From Longimicrobium sp. (lineage in GTDB: Bacteria; Gemmatimonadota; Gemmatimonadetes; Longimicrobiales; Longimicrobiaceae), in the NCBI GenBank assembly GCA_036377595.1, contig DASUYB010000014.1, forward strand, positions 37,753 to 101,752: DNA of 64,000 nucleotides, read 5' to 3'. Shown one piece after another: positions 53,314 to 64,000 of the stretch; positions within the stretch are counted from its first letter, which is position 1, and each line of letters opens with the position of its first letter. The notes under the pieces were generated by a model. The model had not been told where the DNA came from. It ran no database searches and was given only the letters and a program-made list of their open reading frames with translations. Both the position numbers and the translations under genes were made by a program.

Positions 53314-53437
53314 TCGCGAGATTCAACGGAAAAGAATCCCGCACAGAGGCACGGAGACACAGAGGCACGGAGACTCATCGCGGGTCCGTGCCTCCCGTGT
53401 CTTCGTACCTCCGTGTAATACAAATGTGGAATTTTAT

Positions 53438-53500
53438 CTCACGCAGGGTTAGCAGAGTTAGCAGTTGAACAAGCTGCTAACTCTGCTGACTCTGCGTGAG
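53438..53500. repeat. Convergent-end palindrome, copy 3
   Basis: From CTCACGCAGGGTTAGCAGAG to the complementary CTCTGCTGACTCTGCGTGAG, with the same central AGCAGTTGAAC as in copies 1 and 2. Again between converging genes. Confidence 0.85.
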
Positions 53501-53515
53501 ACTTTCTGTTTCCAA

Positions 53516-54019
53516 TCAGAACTCGCCGCGCAGGAGCTTCTCGATGAGCTCGGTCACGCGCAGGTAGGATTCTTCGTCGCGCGGCGGGTCGGCCGCGTCC
53601 TCCCGGTTCCGGCGCGGATAGCGGTACATCCGCGTGACCGCGAACTCCGAGATCACCTTGCGGAAGCGGCTCCCGAACGCCGGGTCGGCCTCGATCTTGG
53701 CGTCGATGTCCGCGCGGCGCACGCTCAGCAGCACGCCGTCCTTCGTGGCGATCACCGAACCGCCCGCGGGCTCGCGGTTGATGTACGACATCTCGCCCAG
53801 CAGCTCGCCCGGGCCCACCCGCGCGACCTCCGGATCGCCCAGCGTTTCCGACGAGACGACGAACTCGCCCTCGAGCACGAAATGGATGTGCTCAGGGGTC
53901 TCGCCCTCGGCGATGACGACCTCTCCGGTGCGCACCCGCCGCCGCTCTCCCACCGAATAGAACCATTCCGCGTCCTCGTCGGCGAACTCGCCCAGATAGG
54001 GGGGTACGGGCAATGACAT
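53516..54019 (-). CDS. Cyclic nucleotide-binding domain protein
   Basis: A 167-residue protein with one cNMP-binding fold (about 20-125): RTGEVVIAEGETPEHIHFVLEGEFVV and the phosphate-binding cassette GELLGEMSYINREPAGGSV. The usual arginine of the cassette is replaced (PAGG), so ligand binding is uncertain. No DNA-binding domain follows; the C-terminus has only a short helical tail. AGGAG lies right before the ATG at 54019, and a TTG two codons downstream would fit that site better, so the start could be 54013. The context gives no partner. Confidence 0.82.
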   Translation of the reverse strand: MSLPVPPYLGEFADEDAEWFYSVGERRRVRTGEVVIAEGETPEHIHFVLEGEFVVSSETLGDPEVARVGPGELLGEMSYINREPAGGSVIATKDGVLLSVRRADIDAKIEADPAFGSRFRKVISEFAVTRMYRYPRRNREDAADPPRDEESYLRVTELIEKLLRGEF

Positions 54020-54516
54020 CTCCTCGCGGGACTGAACAGCGGCCCTTCGGCAGTGCGGCCTGCGATCAAATTGGACGCTTCGGAGGCGCCGACGCACATT
54101 AGCGTCCGGTCCATGACACGTCAATCCACGGCGTTCTGAGTCCGCCCTGATTTCGCCGTTTCTCATCCTCACCCCGCACTTGCCCGCGCGTCCGGCGCGC
54201 CCGGCAACCTCGCCCTCCTTGCCGAAGTCCGCCGCGCGCCCATTGCGTTCTCCCGGTTTGACGGCCCCAACCCGCTGAATTCGCACGACTTACGTTTCGC
54301 GCCTTCTCTTCCGCTAAAATCGGGATCCACTGCCCCGGACCTCCCATTCCCAGGACGGGCGGCGGGGGCCGGAGGTCACGCGCAAGTCAAGGACCCCCAT
54401 GCGGTTCTCCCCGGACACACGAAGCCGCGGAAGACCGATCGTGGTCCTCCGCGGCTTCGCGGTCGCGGCGCGATCAGGCGCTCGTCAATTCCGCAACCCG
54501 ATTTCCCTCGCCCGGA
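54020..54516. other. Intergenic region, 497 bases
   Basis: Apart from the terminator at 54420-54459, I see no gene or repeat family member here. The GC is lower than in coding DNA. It must contain the promoter of the cNMP protein, which I could not place. Confidence 0.4.
54420..54459 (-). terminator. Terminator of the aceBA operon
   Basis: Arms 54420-54436 and 54443-54459 pair with one mismatch (CGAAGCCGCGG...CCGCGGCTTCG). It lies about 60 bases beyond the aceA stop. Confidence 0.6.
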
Positions 54517-55809
<1,293 letters not shown>

Positions 55810-55852
55810 CGGCTCCTCCGTCCGTCTCCAGGGTGTGTCGATGGTCCCGCCG

Positions 55853-57469
<1,617 letters not shown>

Positions 57470-57903
57470 GCGGTCTCCCGTGGTCCTTGAATTCGTTCAA
57501 TCACCGGGCAAACGCGCCCCGAGCCCGGGCGCCGGCGGGGGTGCGGAAGCACGCGCCGCGCCAGCGCTTGCAGCAGGGTATAGCAACGATGCTGCCATGA
57601 ATCCCGCTCACCCACCGCCGGACGGCGGCGCGGCCGCTTCTTGTTCGGCAGGCGGGCTACCCGAACGGGTGGGGCGGACGGGAGTGCTGAGTGTTGAGTG
57701 GCGCGATGACAGACATTGGTGCGCGGCGCGGGCATCGCGCCCTCTCCGGCTCGCTGGGGCTCGCCACCTCTCCCGTACCGGGAGAGGTAGGGGTGAGGAG
57801 ATTCGCGCTGGTGTCGTAGATCGGTGCGGCCGAGGGCAGGCCCCCTCCCCCGGCTCCTCTCCCGCTGCGCAGGGGAGGGGAGAAACTGAGATCCACGGCC
57901 GCG

Positions 57904-57989
57904 CTGAGTGGCCGCGAGCGCAGCGAGCCCAGGTCCCTCCCCCAGTCTGTTTTGGGGGAGGGACAGGCGCGAAGCGCCAGGGAGAGGGC
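57904..57989. repeat. C-rich hairpin repeat family copy
   Basis: GAGTGGCCGCGAGCGCAGCG, then CCCTCCCCCAGTCTGTTTTGGGGGAGGG, then GGCGC-GAA-GCGCC and AGGGAGAGGGC. Confidence 0.85.
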
Positions 57990-58016
57990 GCAGTGGCGGC
58001 GCCGAGCGCCAGAGAA

Positions 58017-58050
58017 ACGGCCCTGCTCGCCGCTTGGCAAGCAGGGCCGT
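58017..58050 (-). terminator. Terminator of the sbcDC operon
   Basis: ACGGCCCTGCT pairs with AGCAGGGCCGT; on the minus strand the stem is followed by TTTCTC. It lies about 70 bases beyond the sbcC stop, after the heptamer array. Confidence 0.7.
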
Positions 58051-58053
58051 CTC

Positions 58054-58109
58054 CTCAGCACTCAGCACTCAGCACTCAGCACTCAGCACTCAGCACTCAG
58101 CACTCAGCA
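58054..58109. repeat. Heptanucleotide tandem repeat CTCAGCA
   Basis: Eight perfect head-to-tail copies of the 7-bp unit CTCAGCA. Confidence 0.97.
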
Positions 58110-58118
58110 CTTCGAAAT

Positions 58119-60554
58119 CTACGCCGCCAGCAGCGGGGTGTCGTCGCTCGGGTTGGTGGATTCCTCGCGCACGATGCTGGTGCCGCTGCGCTCGTCGTAC
58201 TCCACGCGCAGCACCTGATCGAGGCTCTCGCGGATCCCCTCGATGTGGGTGATCAGGATCACCTGCTCGAAGCGGTCCTCCAGGTTGTGCAGCAGCTGCA
58301 CCACGTTGTCCCTCCGCGCCACGTCCAGCGAGCCGAAGACCTCGTCCAGGATCAGCAGCGACAGGGGATGTCCCGCCCGCTCCGCGATCATCTGCGAGAG
58401 CGAGAGGCGGAGGACGAGGTTGGCGATGTCTTCCTCGCCGCCGCTGATCACCGGCTTCTCCTCGCCCTCGTCGAGGACCAGGATCTCGTACGACTCGTCG
58501 ATCTCCATCGACGTGTAGCGGCCGTCGGTGAGCTGCGCCAGGAACATCGAGGCGATCTCCGACAGCTCCGGCCGCACTTGGTCGTTCAGCTCGCCGCGAA
58601 GCTCGGTGTACGCCTCGTCGAGCTCGTCGAGGTGGTCGAGCTCGCCCTGCTGCCTGACGATCTCCTTGGCGCGCTCGTGGTACTGCTGCTCGGCGCGCTG
58701 GGCGGCCTGCAGCGCCTGCTCGGCGGTGCGGACAGCGCCCTTCGCCTCCGTCTCCAGCAGCTCGGCCGCGCGGTGGCGCTCCACCGCCGCCTCGTGCTCG
58801 GCCTTCACCCCCGCGAACTCTTCGTCGCTGAACCCCAGCGCGTCGCGCTCGGCGGTGCGCTCGCGGTGGCGCTCGGCGGCCGCGCCCTCGCGCTCGCTCG
58901 CCTCGGCCAGCTCGCGATCCCACTCCTCGCGCCGGCCGACGATCTCGCCGAGGCGCCCCTCCTCCTTCTCCAGCCCCTCGAGATGGCGGAGCGCGTGCTG
59001 CACCTGCTGGTGCAGCTCGCGGTCGTAGCCGGTGGGGATCTCCTGCAGCTCCTCGGCGAGCTCCCTGCGCTTGCGGTCGCGCTCGCGGAGGTCCTTGCGC
59101 AGCCGGTCGAGCTCCTGCACGGCCACCTGGCAGCGCGCGTGCTTGCGGGCGCGGTCCTCGAGCTGCGCCGTCAGCTCCTTCTCGCGCGCCTCCAGCTCGG
59201 CCACGTCGTCGGGCTTGTCCTGCAGCTGCTCGGAGCGGCTCTTCCACCAGATGCCGTCCTGCTTCGCCTCCTGGAACTTGTCCTCGAGCTGCTCCAGCAT
59301 CCCCGCGTAGCCGGCGCCGAGCGGGCGGCCGCAGGTGGGGCACTTCCCCTCCGGCCCCTCCTTGCGGATCCGGCGGACCTGCTCCTGGAGATCCTTCGCG
59401 ACGTCGCGGATGTTCTGGAGCTTGGTCTCGGCGTCCTGCCGGTCGCGCAGCCAGCCGCTCCGCTTCTCCTCCAGCTCGGCCGACACCTGGGCGCGCTCGG
59501 CCGTCCCGTGCTCGATCTCCTCCGCGAAGCGCTTCTCCAGCTCCGGCGCGGTCTCGCGCTTCTCGATCTCGCCGCGGCAGCGCTCCAGCTCGGCCTCTAC
59601 CTCCTCCAGCCGCCGCGCCACGCCGTTGCGGCGCTCCTCCTGCTGGCGCAGCTCGATCCAGCGCTCGGCCTCCACGCGCAACGCGGGGAGCGGCTCCAGC
59701 TGCTCGCGCAGCGGCGCCAGCTTCTCCTCGGCCGCGGCCACCTCGCGCAGCCCCGCCGTAGCGCGGTCCACGTCGCGGCGGGCGGCGGTACGGTCGCGAT
59801 CCGCCGCGTCGATGGCGTGCGTCAGCTCGCGGTGGCGATCGCGCGCGGCCTGCGCCGCCTCCCACTTCGGCAGGAAGGCCTTGAGATCGGCGAGCAGCTG
59901 CTCCGTCGACTTCTGCGCCGCGTTCCACTCGTCCAGCGCGTCCTGGCTGCGCTTCGCGGCGGCGATGCGGGCGTCCACCAGCTCGTTCAGGTCGCCGATG
60001 CTGGACTTCAGCCCGCGGATCTCGGCGCGCAGCTCGGCCTTGCGCTCGCGCACCAGGTCCTGCGCGCGGCGCAGCCGCTCGTAGCCGAGCACCTGGGAGA
60101 GGAAGCGCCCGCGCTCGGCGGGGCCCATCGCCGCCAGGAACTGCAGCTCCTTCTGCCCGGTGAAGTAGGTGTTGAAGAACTCCTCGCGCGTCATCCCCAG
60201 CCGCTGCTGGAGATAGACGCTCACGCCGGCCAGCGTCGCCGCGACGGGCTGCGGGCCGCTGTCGAGGTAAACCTCGGCCGAGTGCATCGAGCGGACGACG
60301 CGGTACTCCTGCTCGCCCAGCGCGAAGCGGAGATCGACCTCCACGCGCGAGCGCGGCTGCGCGCGGGCGAAGCGGATGGTCTCGTTCGTCCCCCGCGCCG
60401 CCTGCGAGCCGTAGATGGCCCAAGCGATGGCCTCCAGGATGGTCGACTTCCCCGAGCCGTTGGGGCCGATGATCCCCGTCAGCCCGGGGCGGAAGTCGAT
60501 CGCCGTGTCCGCGTGCTGGCGGAAGTTCTTCATGCGCAGCGAGACGAGGCGCAT
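58119..60554 (-). CDS. sbcC: SbcC/Rad50-like ATPase
   Basis: An 811-residue SMC-like protein. Walker [10 protein letters not shown] starts at residue 30, Walker B is SLLILDEVFGSLD near the C-terminus, and long coiled coils flank the zinc hook C405-P-T-C408 at the tip. It is shorter than E. coli SbcC and nearer to Rad50-like forms. With the SbcD nuclease it cuts hairpins, palindromes and protein-blocked ends. It starts one base after the sbcD stop. Such a complex acts on palindromic DNA, of which this window has plenty. Confidence 0.93.
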   Translation of the reverse strand: MRLVSLRMKNFRQHADTAIDFRPGLTGIIGPNGSGKSTILEAIAWAIYGSQAARGTNETIRFARAQPRSRVEVDLRFALGEQEYRVVRSMHSAEVYLDSGPQPVAATLAGVSVYLQQRLGMTREEFFNTYFTGQKELQFLAAMGPAERGRFLSQVLGYERLRRAQDLVRERKAELRAEIRGLKSSIGDLNELVDARIAAAKRSQDALDEWNAAQKSTEQLLADLKAFLPKWEAAQAARDRHRELTHAIDAADRDRTAARRDVDRATAGLREVAAAEEKLAPLREQLEPLPALRVEAERWIELRQQEERRNGVARRLEEVEAELERCRGEIEKRETAPELEKRFAEEIEHGTAERAQVSAELEEKRSGWLRDRQDAETKLQNIRDVAKDLQEQVRRIRKEGPEGKCPTCGRPLGAGYAGMLEQLEDKFQEAKQDGIWWKSRSEQLQDKPDDVAELEAREKELTAQLEDRARKHARCQVAVQELDRLRKDLRERDRKRRELAEELQEIPTGYDRELHQQVQHALRHLEGLEKEEGRLGEIVGRREEWDRELAEASEREGAAAERHRERTAERDALGFSDEEFAGVKAEHEAAVERHRAAELLETEAKGAVRTAEQALQAAQRAEQQYHERAKEIVRQQGELDHLDELDEAYTELRGELNDQVRPELSEIASMFLAQLTDGRYTSMEIDESYEILVLDEGEEKPVISGGEEDIANLVLRLSLSQMIAERAGHPLSLLILDEVFGSLDVARRDNVVQLLHNLEDRFEQVILITHIEGIRESLDQVLRVEYDERSGTSIVREESTNPSDDTPLLAA

Positions 60555-60555
60555 C

Positions 60556-61704
60556 TCAGCTCCCCTCCGCCGTGCGCTCGATGTACTCGCCGCCCATCTC
60601 CACCAGCCGCTCGGTGCTGATGTCGGGGCGCGTCGGCTTCCAGCGCCCCAGGTAGCTCTCCACCTGCTCGCGCAGCGTCTGCCGCCGCACCGGCGCGCCC
60701 GACGGGGCGCGGCGGCGCACCTCGGGGGGACGGACGTCGAGGTGGAAGTGCAGCGCCTCGGCCTTCCACTCGCGGATGCGGCGGTGGTTCAGCTCGCGCA
60801 CCACCGCGCGGGGAACGTCGAGCACGACCAGGCGGATGATCTTGCTGCGGATCCCGTCCTCGATCTTCTCCACGGAGAGCCGGATCTTCTCGTCGATCTC
60901 CTGCGGCGACAGCCCCTTGGCCTCGATGCGGGGGAGGTCGAGGATGGCCCGCGTCTCCACCGGCTGGAAGTCGGCGATCCCCGTTTCCGTGTCGTAGAGG
61001 AGGAACCCCTTCGCGGTCCGCTCCTGCCAGATGAACGCCGAGGTGCGCTCGATCCCCCCCGCGTACCAGACGTTCTCGGCCAGCGGCTCGGCCATGTGGT
61101 GGTGGCCCAGCGCGACGTACGTCCACGCCTTCGGCCGGATGGCGCTCTCGGGCACCTGCGCGCCGCCGAACTCGGTGCGGTAGCGCGGCTCGCCGTCCTT
61201 CCCCATCACCTCCGCGTGGATCAGGAGGACGTTGTGCTTCGCCTTCGGGTCCGGCTCCATCACCGTCTGGTGCTCGGCGGCCAGGGAGACGTGCGGCATG
61301 CACAGCACCGACGTCTCGATCTCCGGCAGCACCACCGCGCGGCATTCCTCGTAGACCACGTGCAGGTTCTCGATCTCGCGGAAGAGCGAGAGGATGTTCC
61401 CCGTGTCGGCCGAGCGCGGCGAGTCGTGGTTGCCTGCGATCATCACCACTGGCGTGCCGGGGAGGCGCTCGGAGAGGACGGAGAACTGGCGGAACGCCTC
61501 GGCGATGGCGGTGTTGCTGGGGCGCACGGTGTGGAACACGTCGCCGGCCACCACCACCAGGTCCGGACGCAGCTCCACGACCCGCGCCACGGCGTGGCGG
61601 AAGGCCTGGGCCACGTCGGCCTCGCGCTGGTTCACGCCGCGGCTGGTGACGCGGTGGTAGGCGCGGTACCCCAGGTGCAGGTCGGCCAGGTGTGCGATCT
61701 TCAC
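60556..61704 (-). CDS. sbcD: SbcD/Mre11-like exonuclease
   Basis: A 382-residue calcineurin-like metallophosphoesterase. The metal-binding motifs appear in order: DLHLG, GDVFH, GNHDS, HAEV and GHHH. It forms the nuclease half of the SbcCD complex. The C-terminal part (about 280-382) is the SbcC-binding and DNA-capping region. Starts with GTG and AGGG upstream. It is divergent from the basic protein at 61987. Confidence 0.94.
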   Translation of the reverse strand: MKIAHLADLHLGYRAYHRVTSRGVNQREADVAQAFRHAVARVVELRPDLVVVAGDVFHTVRPSNTAIAEAFRQFSVLSERLPGTPVVMIAGNHDSPRSADTGNILSLFREIENLHVVYEECRAVVLPEIETSVLCMPHVSLAAEHQTVMEPDPKAKHNVLLIHAEVMGKDGEPRYRTEFGGAQVPESAIRPKAWTYVALGHHHMAEPLAENVWYAGGIERTSAFIWQERTAKGFLLYDTETGIADFQPVETRAILDLPRIEAKGLSPQEIDEKIRLSVEKIEDGIRSKIIRLVVLDVPRAVVRELNHRRIREWKAEALHFHLDVRPPEVRRRAPSGAPVRRQTLREQVESYLGRWKPTRPDISTERLVEMGGEYIERTAEGS

Positions 61705-61986
61705 GGAACCCTGCGGCGAACGGTTACTGCGGATGAACGGTGGCGTCCGGACGATTGCTGATACACCGGAAGTGAGCGGGGTGTGCGCGCGGCGCGGGAC
61801 GGCGGCTTCGCGCGCGCGTCTGGCGCGCGGGCGCGCGGGCGGCTAGATCATCCGGGCGTGCGTCGCGTGCCCGGAATCGTACCGCGGCGGGCGCCGCGCG
61901 GCAACGGGAGAACGGAGGGCACGGGCGAGGGTATCTCCCTTTCCCGCCCGATGGCAGCGACGTGCGAGGCGGACTCTCGCCCCCTG
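61705..61986. other. Divergent intergenic region
   Basis: No gene. A low-complexity CGCG-rich stretch lies at about 61790-61840. No clear promoter found. Confidence 0.35.
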
Positions 61987-62349
61987 ATGGATACCAAGAT
62001 GGCCGAGCCGAAGAAAAAGAAGAAGAAGCGCACCGCGGCGGAGATGCACCGCACCGTGCAGGACCAGGTGCAGGCGCTCCCCTTTGCCGTGCAGCACCTG
62101 GAGAAGGAGGGGAAGAAGACGCAGGCGTTCATCGTGAAGTACCTCACCGGCCCGGTGCTGCGGCTGGTGAACAAGCTGATGAACCGCACGCGCTACAAGG
62201 GCACCGAGGGCGCCAAGCTCAAGCAGAGCGAGCAGATGAAGCGCCACCTGGAGCAGCGCCAGAAGGCCGCCGAGTACATGCAGGGCGAGCTGCGGAAGAT
62301 GCAGAAGCGCGCGCAGAAACGCGGCGGCGGCCCCGGCAAGCCGCGGTGA
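61987..62349 (+). CDS. Basic protein, 120 aa, unknown function
   Basis: A highly basic helical protein: an N-terminal lysine block (EPKKKKKKRTAAEMH), a central helix (about 35-65) and a Gln/Lys/Arg-rich C-terminus (EQRQKAAEYMQGELRKMQKRAQKRGGG). Nucleic acid or ribosome binding is plausible. Three in-frame ATGs (61951, 61987, 61999) compete and none has a clear ribosome binding site. A strong terminator follows the stop. Confidence 0.6.
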   Translation: MDTKMAEPKKKKKKRTAAEMHRTVQDQVQALPFAVQHLEKEGKKTQAFIVKYLTGPVLRLVNKLMNRTRYKGTEGAKLKQSEQMKRHLEQRQKAAEYMQGELRKMQKRAQKRGGGPGKPR

Positions 62350-62364
62350 TCCGCACGCACGAGC

Positions 62365-62410
62365 GAAGCCCCCGCCGGACGACGATCCGGCGGGGGCTTC
62401 GGCGTTTCCG
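62365..62410 (+). terminator. Rho-independent terminator
   Basis: Perfect 15-bp stem GAAGCCCCCGCCGGA (62365-62379) with 62386-62400, followed by GGCGTTT. Confidence 0.75.
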
Positions 62411-62429
62411 GGGGCGATAAAGAACACAC

Positions 62430-62458
62430 TTGACTGGGGGATGCCGGCCGATTATCCT
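62430..62458 (+). promoter_or_regulatory. Promoter upstream of the ADP-ribosyltransferase-like pair
   Basis: TTGACT (62430-62435), 17 bases, TATCCT (62453-62458). The predicted start is near 62465, about 97 bases before the GTG. Confidence 0.65.
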
Positions 62459-62561
62459 GTGCACCTTTCAGTTCCCAACCGGCCCTCGCGTTCTCGATCG
62501 CGGCGGCCGCATTCAACACCCGGTGCGCCCGAGCGCGCGATCCGGATGACGACGAGCGCAC

Positions 62562-63167
62562 GTGAACCCCAGGATTTCGCGAGCTCCCGCCACCGGACCG
62601 CGGGAGCACATCCCGATCCCGGCCTACAGCCGGGAGGTGCGCGGCTATCACGGCTGCGACTGGCGAATCGCCGAGCGCCTGCTGGCCGGCGACGCGTTCG
62701 TCTCCAGCGCCAACGCATGGGACTGGCTGGGCGACGGCATCTACTTCTGGGAGTACGGCCCCGACCGCGCGCTCCGCTGGGCCGAGGCCTCGAAGCGGAT
62801 CGAGAAGCCTTCGATCGTCGGCGCGATGATCCAGCTCGGCCGCTGCTTCGACCTCCTCGACACCCGGTTCACGCGCGAGCTGCGAGGGTTCTACGGCAAG
62901 CTGCTGAAGGAAGAAGTCACACTGCCCGGAAACCGCGGCAAGGGGCGCTTTCTGGATCGTGCGGTCATAGAAGCATACTTGATCCGCGCGCAGGAGATGG
63001 GTACAGTCTACGACACGGTGCGAGGAGCGTTCGTAGAAGGCGAGCCGATCTATCCTGGCTCCGGACTGTTCATGGAAACTCACATCCAGATCGCGGTACG
63101 GAATCCGCAGAGCATCCTCGGCGTGTTTCGGCCGCCTATACGGCCAAGCTTGGAGAGTGACCAATGA
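62562..63167 (+). CDS. ADP-ribosyltransferase-like (PARP/ART-fold) protein, possible toxin
   Basis: A 201-residue protein. Residues 29-31 (YHG) open a segment followed by SSANAWDWLGDGIYFWE (48-64) and a late METHIQIAVR (171-180), which resembles the H-Y/E-type sites of ADP-ribosyltransferase folds (NAD-binding H/Y, the GIYFWE strand, a late E/Q). No signal peptide or membrane helix. Its stop overlaps the next gene by four bases (ATGA). The order and small overlapping partner resemble toxin-antitoxin pairs. The reading is by eye; the family is not one I can name. Start is GTG, weakly supported. Confidence 0.55.
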   Translation: MNPRISRAPATGPREHIPIPAYSREVRGYHGCDWRIAERLLAGDAFVSSANAWDWLGDGIYFWEYGPDRALRWAEASKRIEKPSIVGAMIQLGRCFDLLDTRFTRELRGFYGKLLKEEVTLPGNRGKGRFLDRAVIEAYLIRAQEMGTVYDTVRGAFVEGEPIYPGSGLFMETHIQIAVRNPQSILGVFRPPIRPSLESDQ

Positions 63168-63376
63168 CTCGACGCCGTAGAATTCCTCTTGTAGATCCCC
63201 CACCCGAGAACCCGGGCGTGGAAGGACTTGCTCGTGTCTCGGAATCGCTCAAACGCATGAGCAGAGAAGAACTCTCCGCGCTCTTCGTCCGCGCCGGCAT
63301 CTACACGCCGGATGGGCAGCTGACGCGCAAGTACGGAGGGACGGCTGATCCGGAGGAGTCCAGCGCGGCCGCGTGA
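63164..63376 (+). CDS. Small partner of the ADP-ribosyltransferase-like gene
   Basis: A 70-residue protein with a basic N-terminus (MTRRRRIPLVDPPPE), a helical middle (VSESLKRMSREELSALFVRAGIY) and a short polar tail (TPDGQLTRKYGG). It starts inside the stop of the previous gene (ATGA), which argues for translational coupling and a shared function, perhaps as an antitoxin. I do not recognise a family. Confidence 0.5.
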   Translation: MTRRRRIPLVDPPPENPGVEGLARVSESLKRMSREELSALFVRAGIYTPDGQLTRKYGGTADPEESSAAA

Positions 63377-63406
63377 GGCATCTCGATCTCGAAATCATGG
63401 CAAGCG

Positions 63407-63447
63407 AAGGGCGCCGCCGGGGTGAGTTTCCCGTGCGGCGCCCTTTC
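63407..63447 (+). terminator. Terminator between converging genes
   Basis: AAGGGCGCCGC (63407-63417) pairs with GCGGCGCCCTT (63435-63445), followed by TCTG. It could serve both directions. Confidence 0.75.
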
Positions 63448-63475
63448 TGTCCCCTGTCCCCTCACCCCTGCGGTT

Positions 63476-64000
63476 CTACGCCTGCCCCGACTTGAGCAGC
63501 CCCGTGTCCAGCGCGAGGCGCACCAGTTCGCTGCGGTGGCTCAGGCCGAGCTTCTGCATCAGCCGCGCACGGTAGGTGTCCACCGTCTTCGGTGACAAGT
63601 AGAGCTTCTTGCCGATCTCGCCGCTGCTGTAGCCCTCGGCGGTGAGCGCCAGCACCTCGCGCTCGCGCTCGCTCAGCTTCTCCAGCGGGCCGGCCTCGCC
63701 CTTCTGCTCGGCCAGCTTGTACTGGCGCAGCAGCAGCTTGGTGGCGTTCGGGTACAGGAACACCTCGTCGCGCGACACCGTCTGGATGGCGCGGATCAGG
63801 TCCTCGTCCGCGCTGGTCTTGCGCACGTAGCCGCTGCCGCCGGCCTCGAGCACGGGGAGCAGGTACTCCTCCTCGGCCTGGCTGGTGAGCACCAGCACCC
63901 GCGCGCCCAGCCCCAGCTCGCCGATCTTGCGAGTGGCCTCGAGCCCGCCGATCCCCGGCATGGCCAGGTCCATCACCACCACGTCGGGGCGCAGCAGGCG
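63476..64000 (-). CDS. NarL-type response regulator, N-terminus beyond window edge
   Basis: The visible 174 residues hold the second half of a receiver domain, with the phosphate-accepting Asp in VVMDLAMPG and the Lys in GYVRKTS, and a LuxR-type HTH (LSEREREVLALTAEGYSSGEIGKKLYLSPKTVDTYRARLMQKLGL). The frame continues beyond base 64000. NarL/FixJ-type regulators control genes in response to a paired kinase, which may lie past the edge. Confidence 0.93.
   Translation of the reverse strand, partial: RLLRPDVVVMDLAMPGIGGLEATRKIGELGLGARVLVLTSQAEEEYLLPVLEAGGSGYVRKTSADEDLIRAIQTVSRDEVFLYPNATKLLLRQYKLAEQKGEAGPLEKLSEREREVLALTAEGYSSGEIGKKLYLSPKTVDTYRARLMQKLGLSHRSELVRLALDTGLLKSGQA

Larger units (their letters stand above)
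57470..58118. other. 649-base gap rich in repeats
   Basis: No gene. It holds a C-rich hairpin repeat (57904-57989) with a variant before it (about 57841-57885), a hairpin terminator (58017-58050) and the CTCAGCA array (58054-58109). GGAGTGCTGAGTGTTGAGTGG near 57680 is a degenerate heptamer. Confidence 0.6.

Noticed and set aside
62193..63203. Minus-strand open frame opposite the ADP-ribosyltransferase-like pair
   Set aside because: Antisense to two overlapping genes with a promoter; no motif or ribosome binding site.

Overview
The window is high-GC bacterial chromosome, densely coded and free of transposases, integrases, rRNA and recognisable tRNA genes. The mix of genes, the many dispersed palindromic repeats between genes, and a short Cys-rich peptide with a MKKLNLNLETLVVESF leader suggest a Gemmatimonadota member of the Longimicrobium type. 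This is an inference from gene style, not a phylogenetic result.

Layout. 1-5.2 kb: a partial membrane protein, a small unknown gene, a CbiX chelatase with a DR2241-like Fe-S partner, and an ABC-2 exporter pair. 5.2-9.4 kb: a dienelactone-hydrolase lipoprotein, an M23 peptidase behind a GEMM/c-di-GMP-I type riboswitch, biotin synthase and a TauE/SafE permease. 9.7-15.8 kb: an M1 peptidase, a thioesterase, a methyltransferase, a Phd/zeta-type toxin-antitoxin pair and an ECF sigma factor with an apparently leaderless promoter. 15.9-22.4 kb: a glycosyltransferase/flippase-like pair, secreted unknown proteins (one with a duplicated gene tail) and a patatin lipase. 22.6-29 kb: a complete SUF operon (sufC-sufB-sufD-Rieske ferredoxin-sufS-sufU) with a promoter and a Fur-like inverted repeat. 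29.3-35.2 kb: a PrsW-like protease, a YdeP-type molybdopterin oxidoreductase with fdhD, and an AMIN-like lipoprotein. 36-41 kb: a small gene and an Att-type ABC operon in which one permease appears split and its N-terminal half is fused to a CrtC/AttH lipocalin domain. 41.2-46.6 kb: a DUF433/DUF5615 toxin-antitoxin pair, an orphan lanthipeptide-like precursor, a soluble lytic transglycosylase and a possible MazF-like module. 46.7-54 kb: an M23 peptidase, a DUF72 protein, a GH19-like endolysin, gcvT, a sigma-54 activator and a cNMP-binding protein. 54.5-61.7 kb: the glyoxylate shunt (aceB-aceA) and SbcD/SbcC. 61.9-64 kb: a basic protein, an ADP-ribosyltransferase-like gene overlapping a small partner, and a NarL-type response regulator cut by the window edge.

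The genes fall into Fe-S cluster assembly with its likely clients (BioB, Rieske protein, the DR2241-like protein), envelope remodelling (two M23 peptidases, a lytic transglycosylase, an endolysin, exporters, lipoproteins), C2 metabolism (aceBA, gcvT), and four toxin-antitoxin or toxin-antitoxin-like modules.

Intergenic DNA is unusual. At least six families of inverted or tandem repeats fill the gaps, including REPIN-like doublets, a palindrome found three times and only between convergent genes, and 7-bp tandem repeats with different unit sequences. The best candidates for undescribed biology are the ADP-ribosyltransferase-like pair at 62.5 kb, the tandem MazF-like pair at 46 kb, the orphan Cys-rich precursor at 42.8 kb, the split permease-lipocalin operon at 36-41 kb, and the repeat families.
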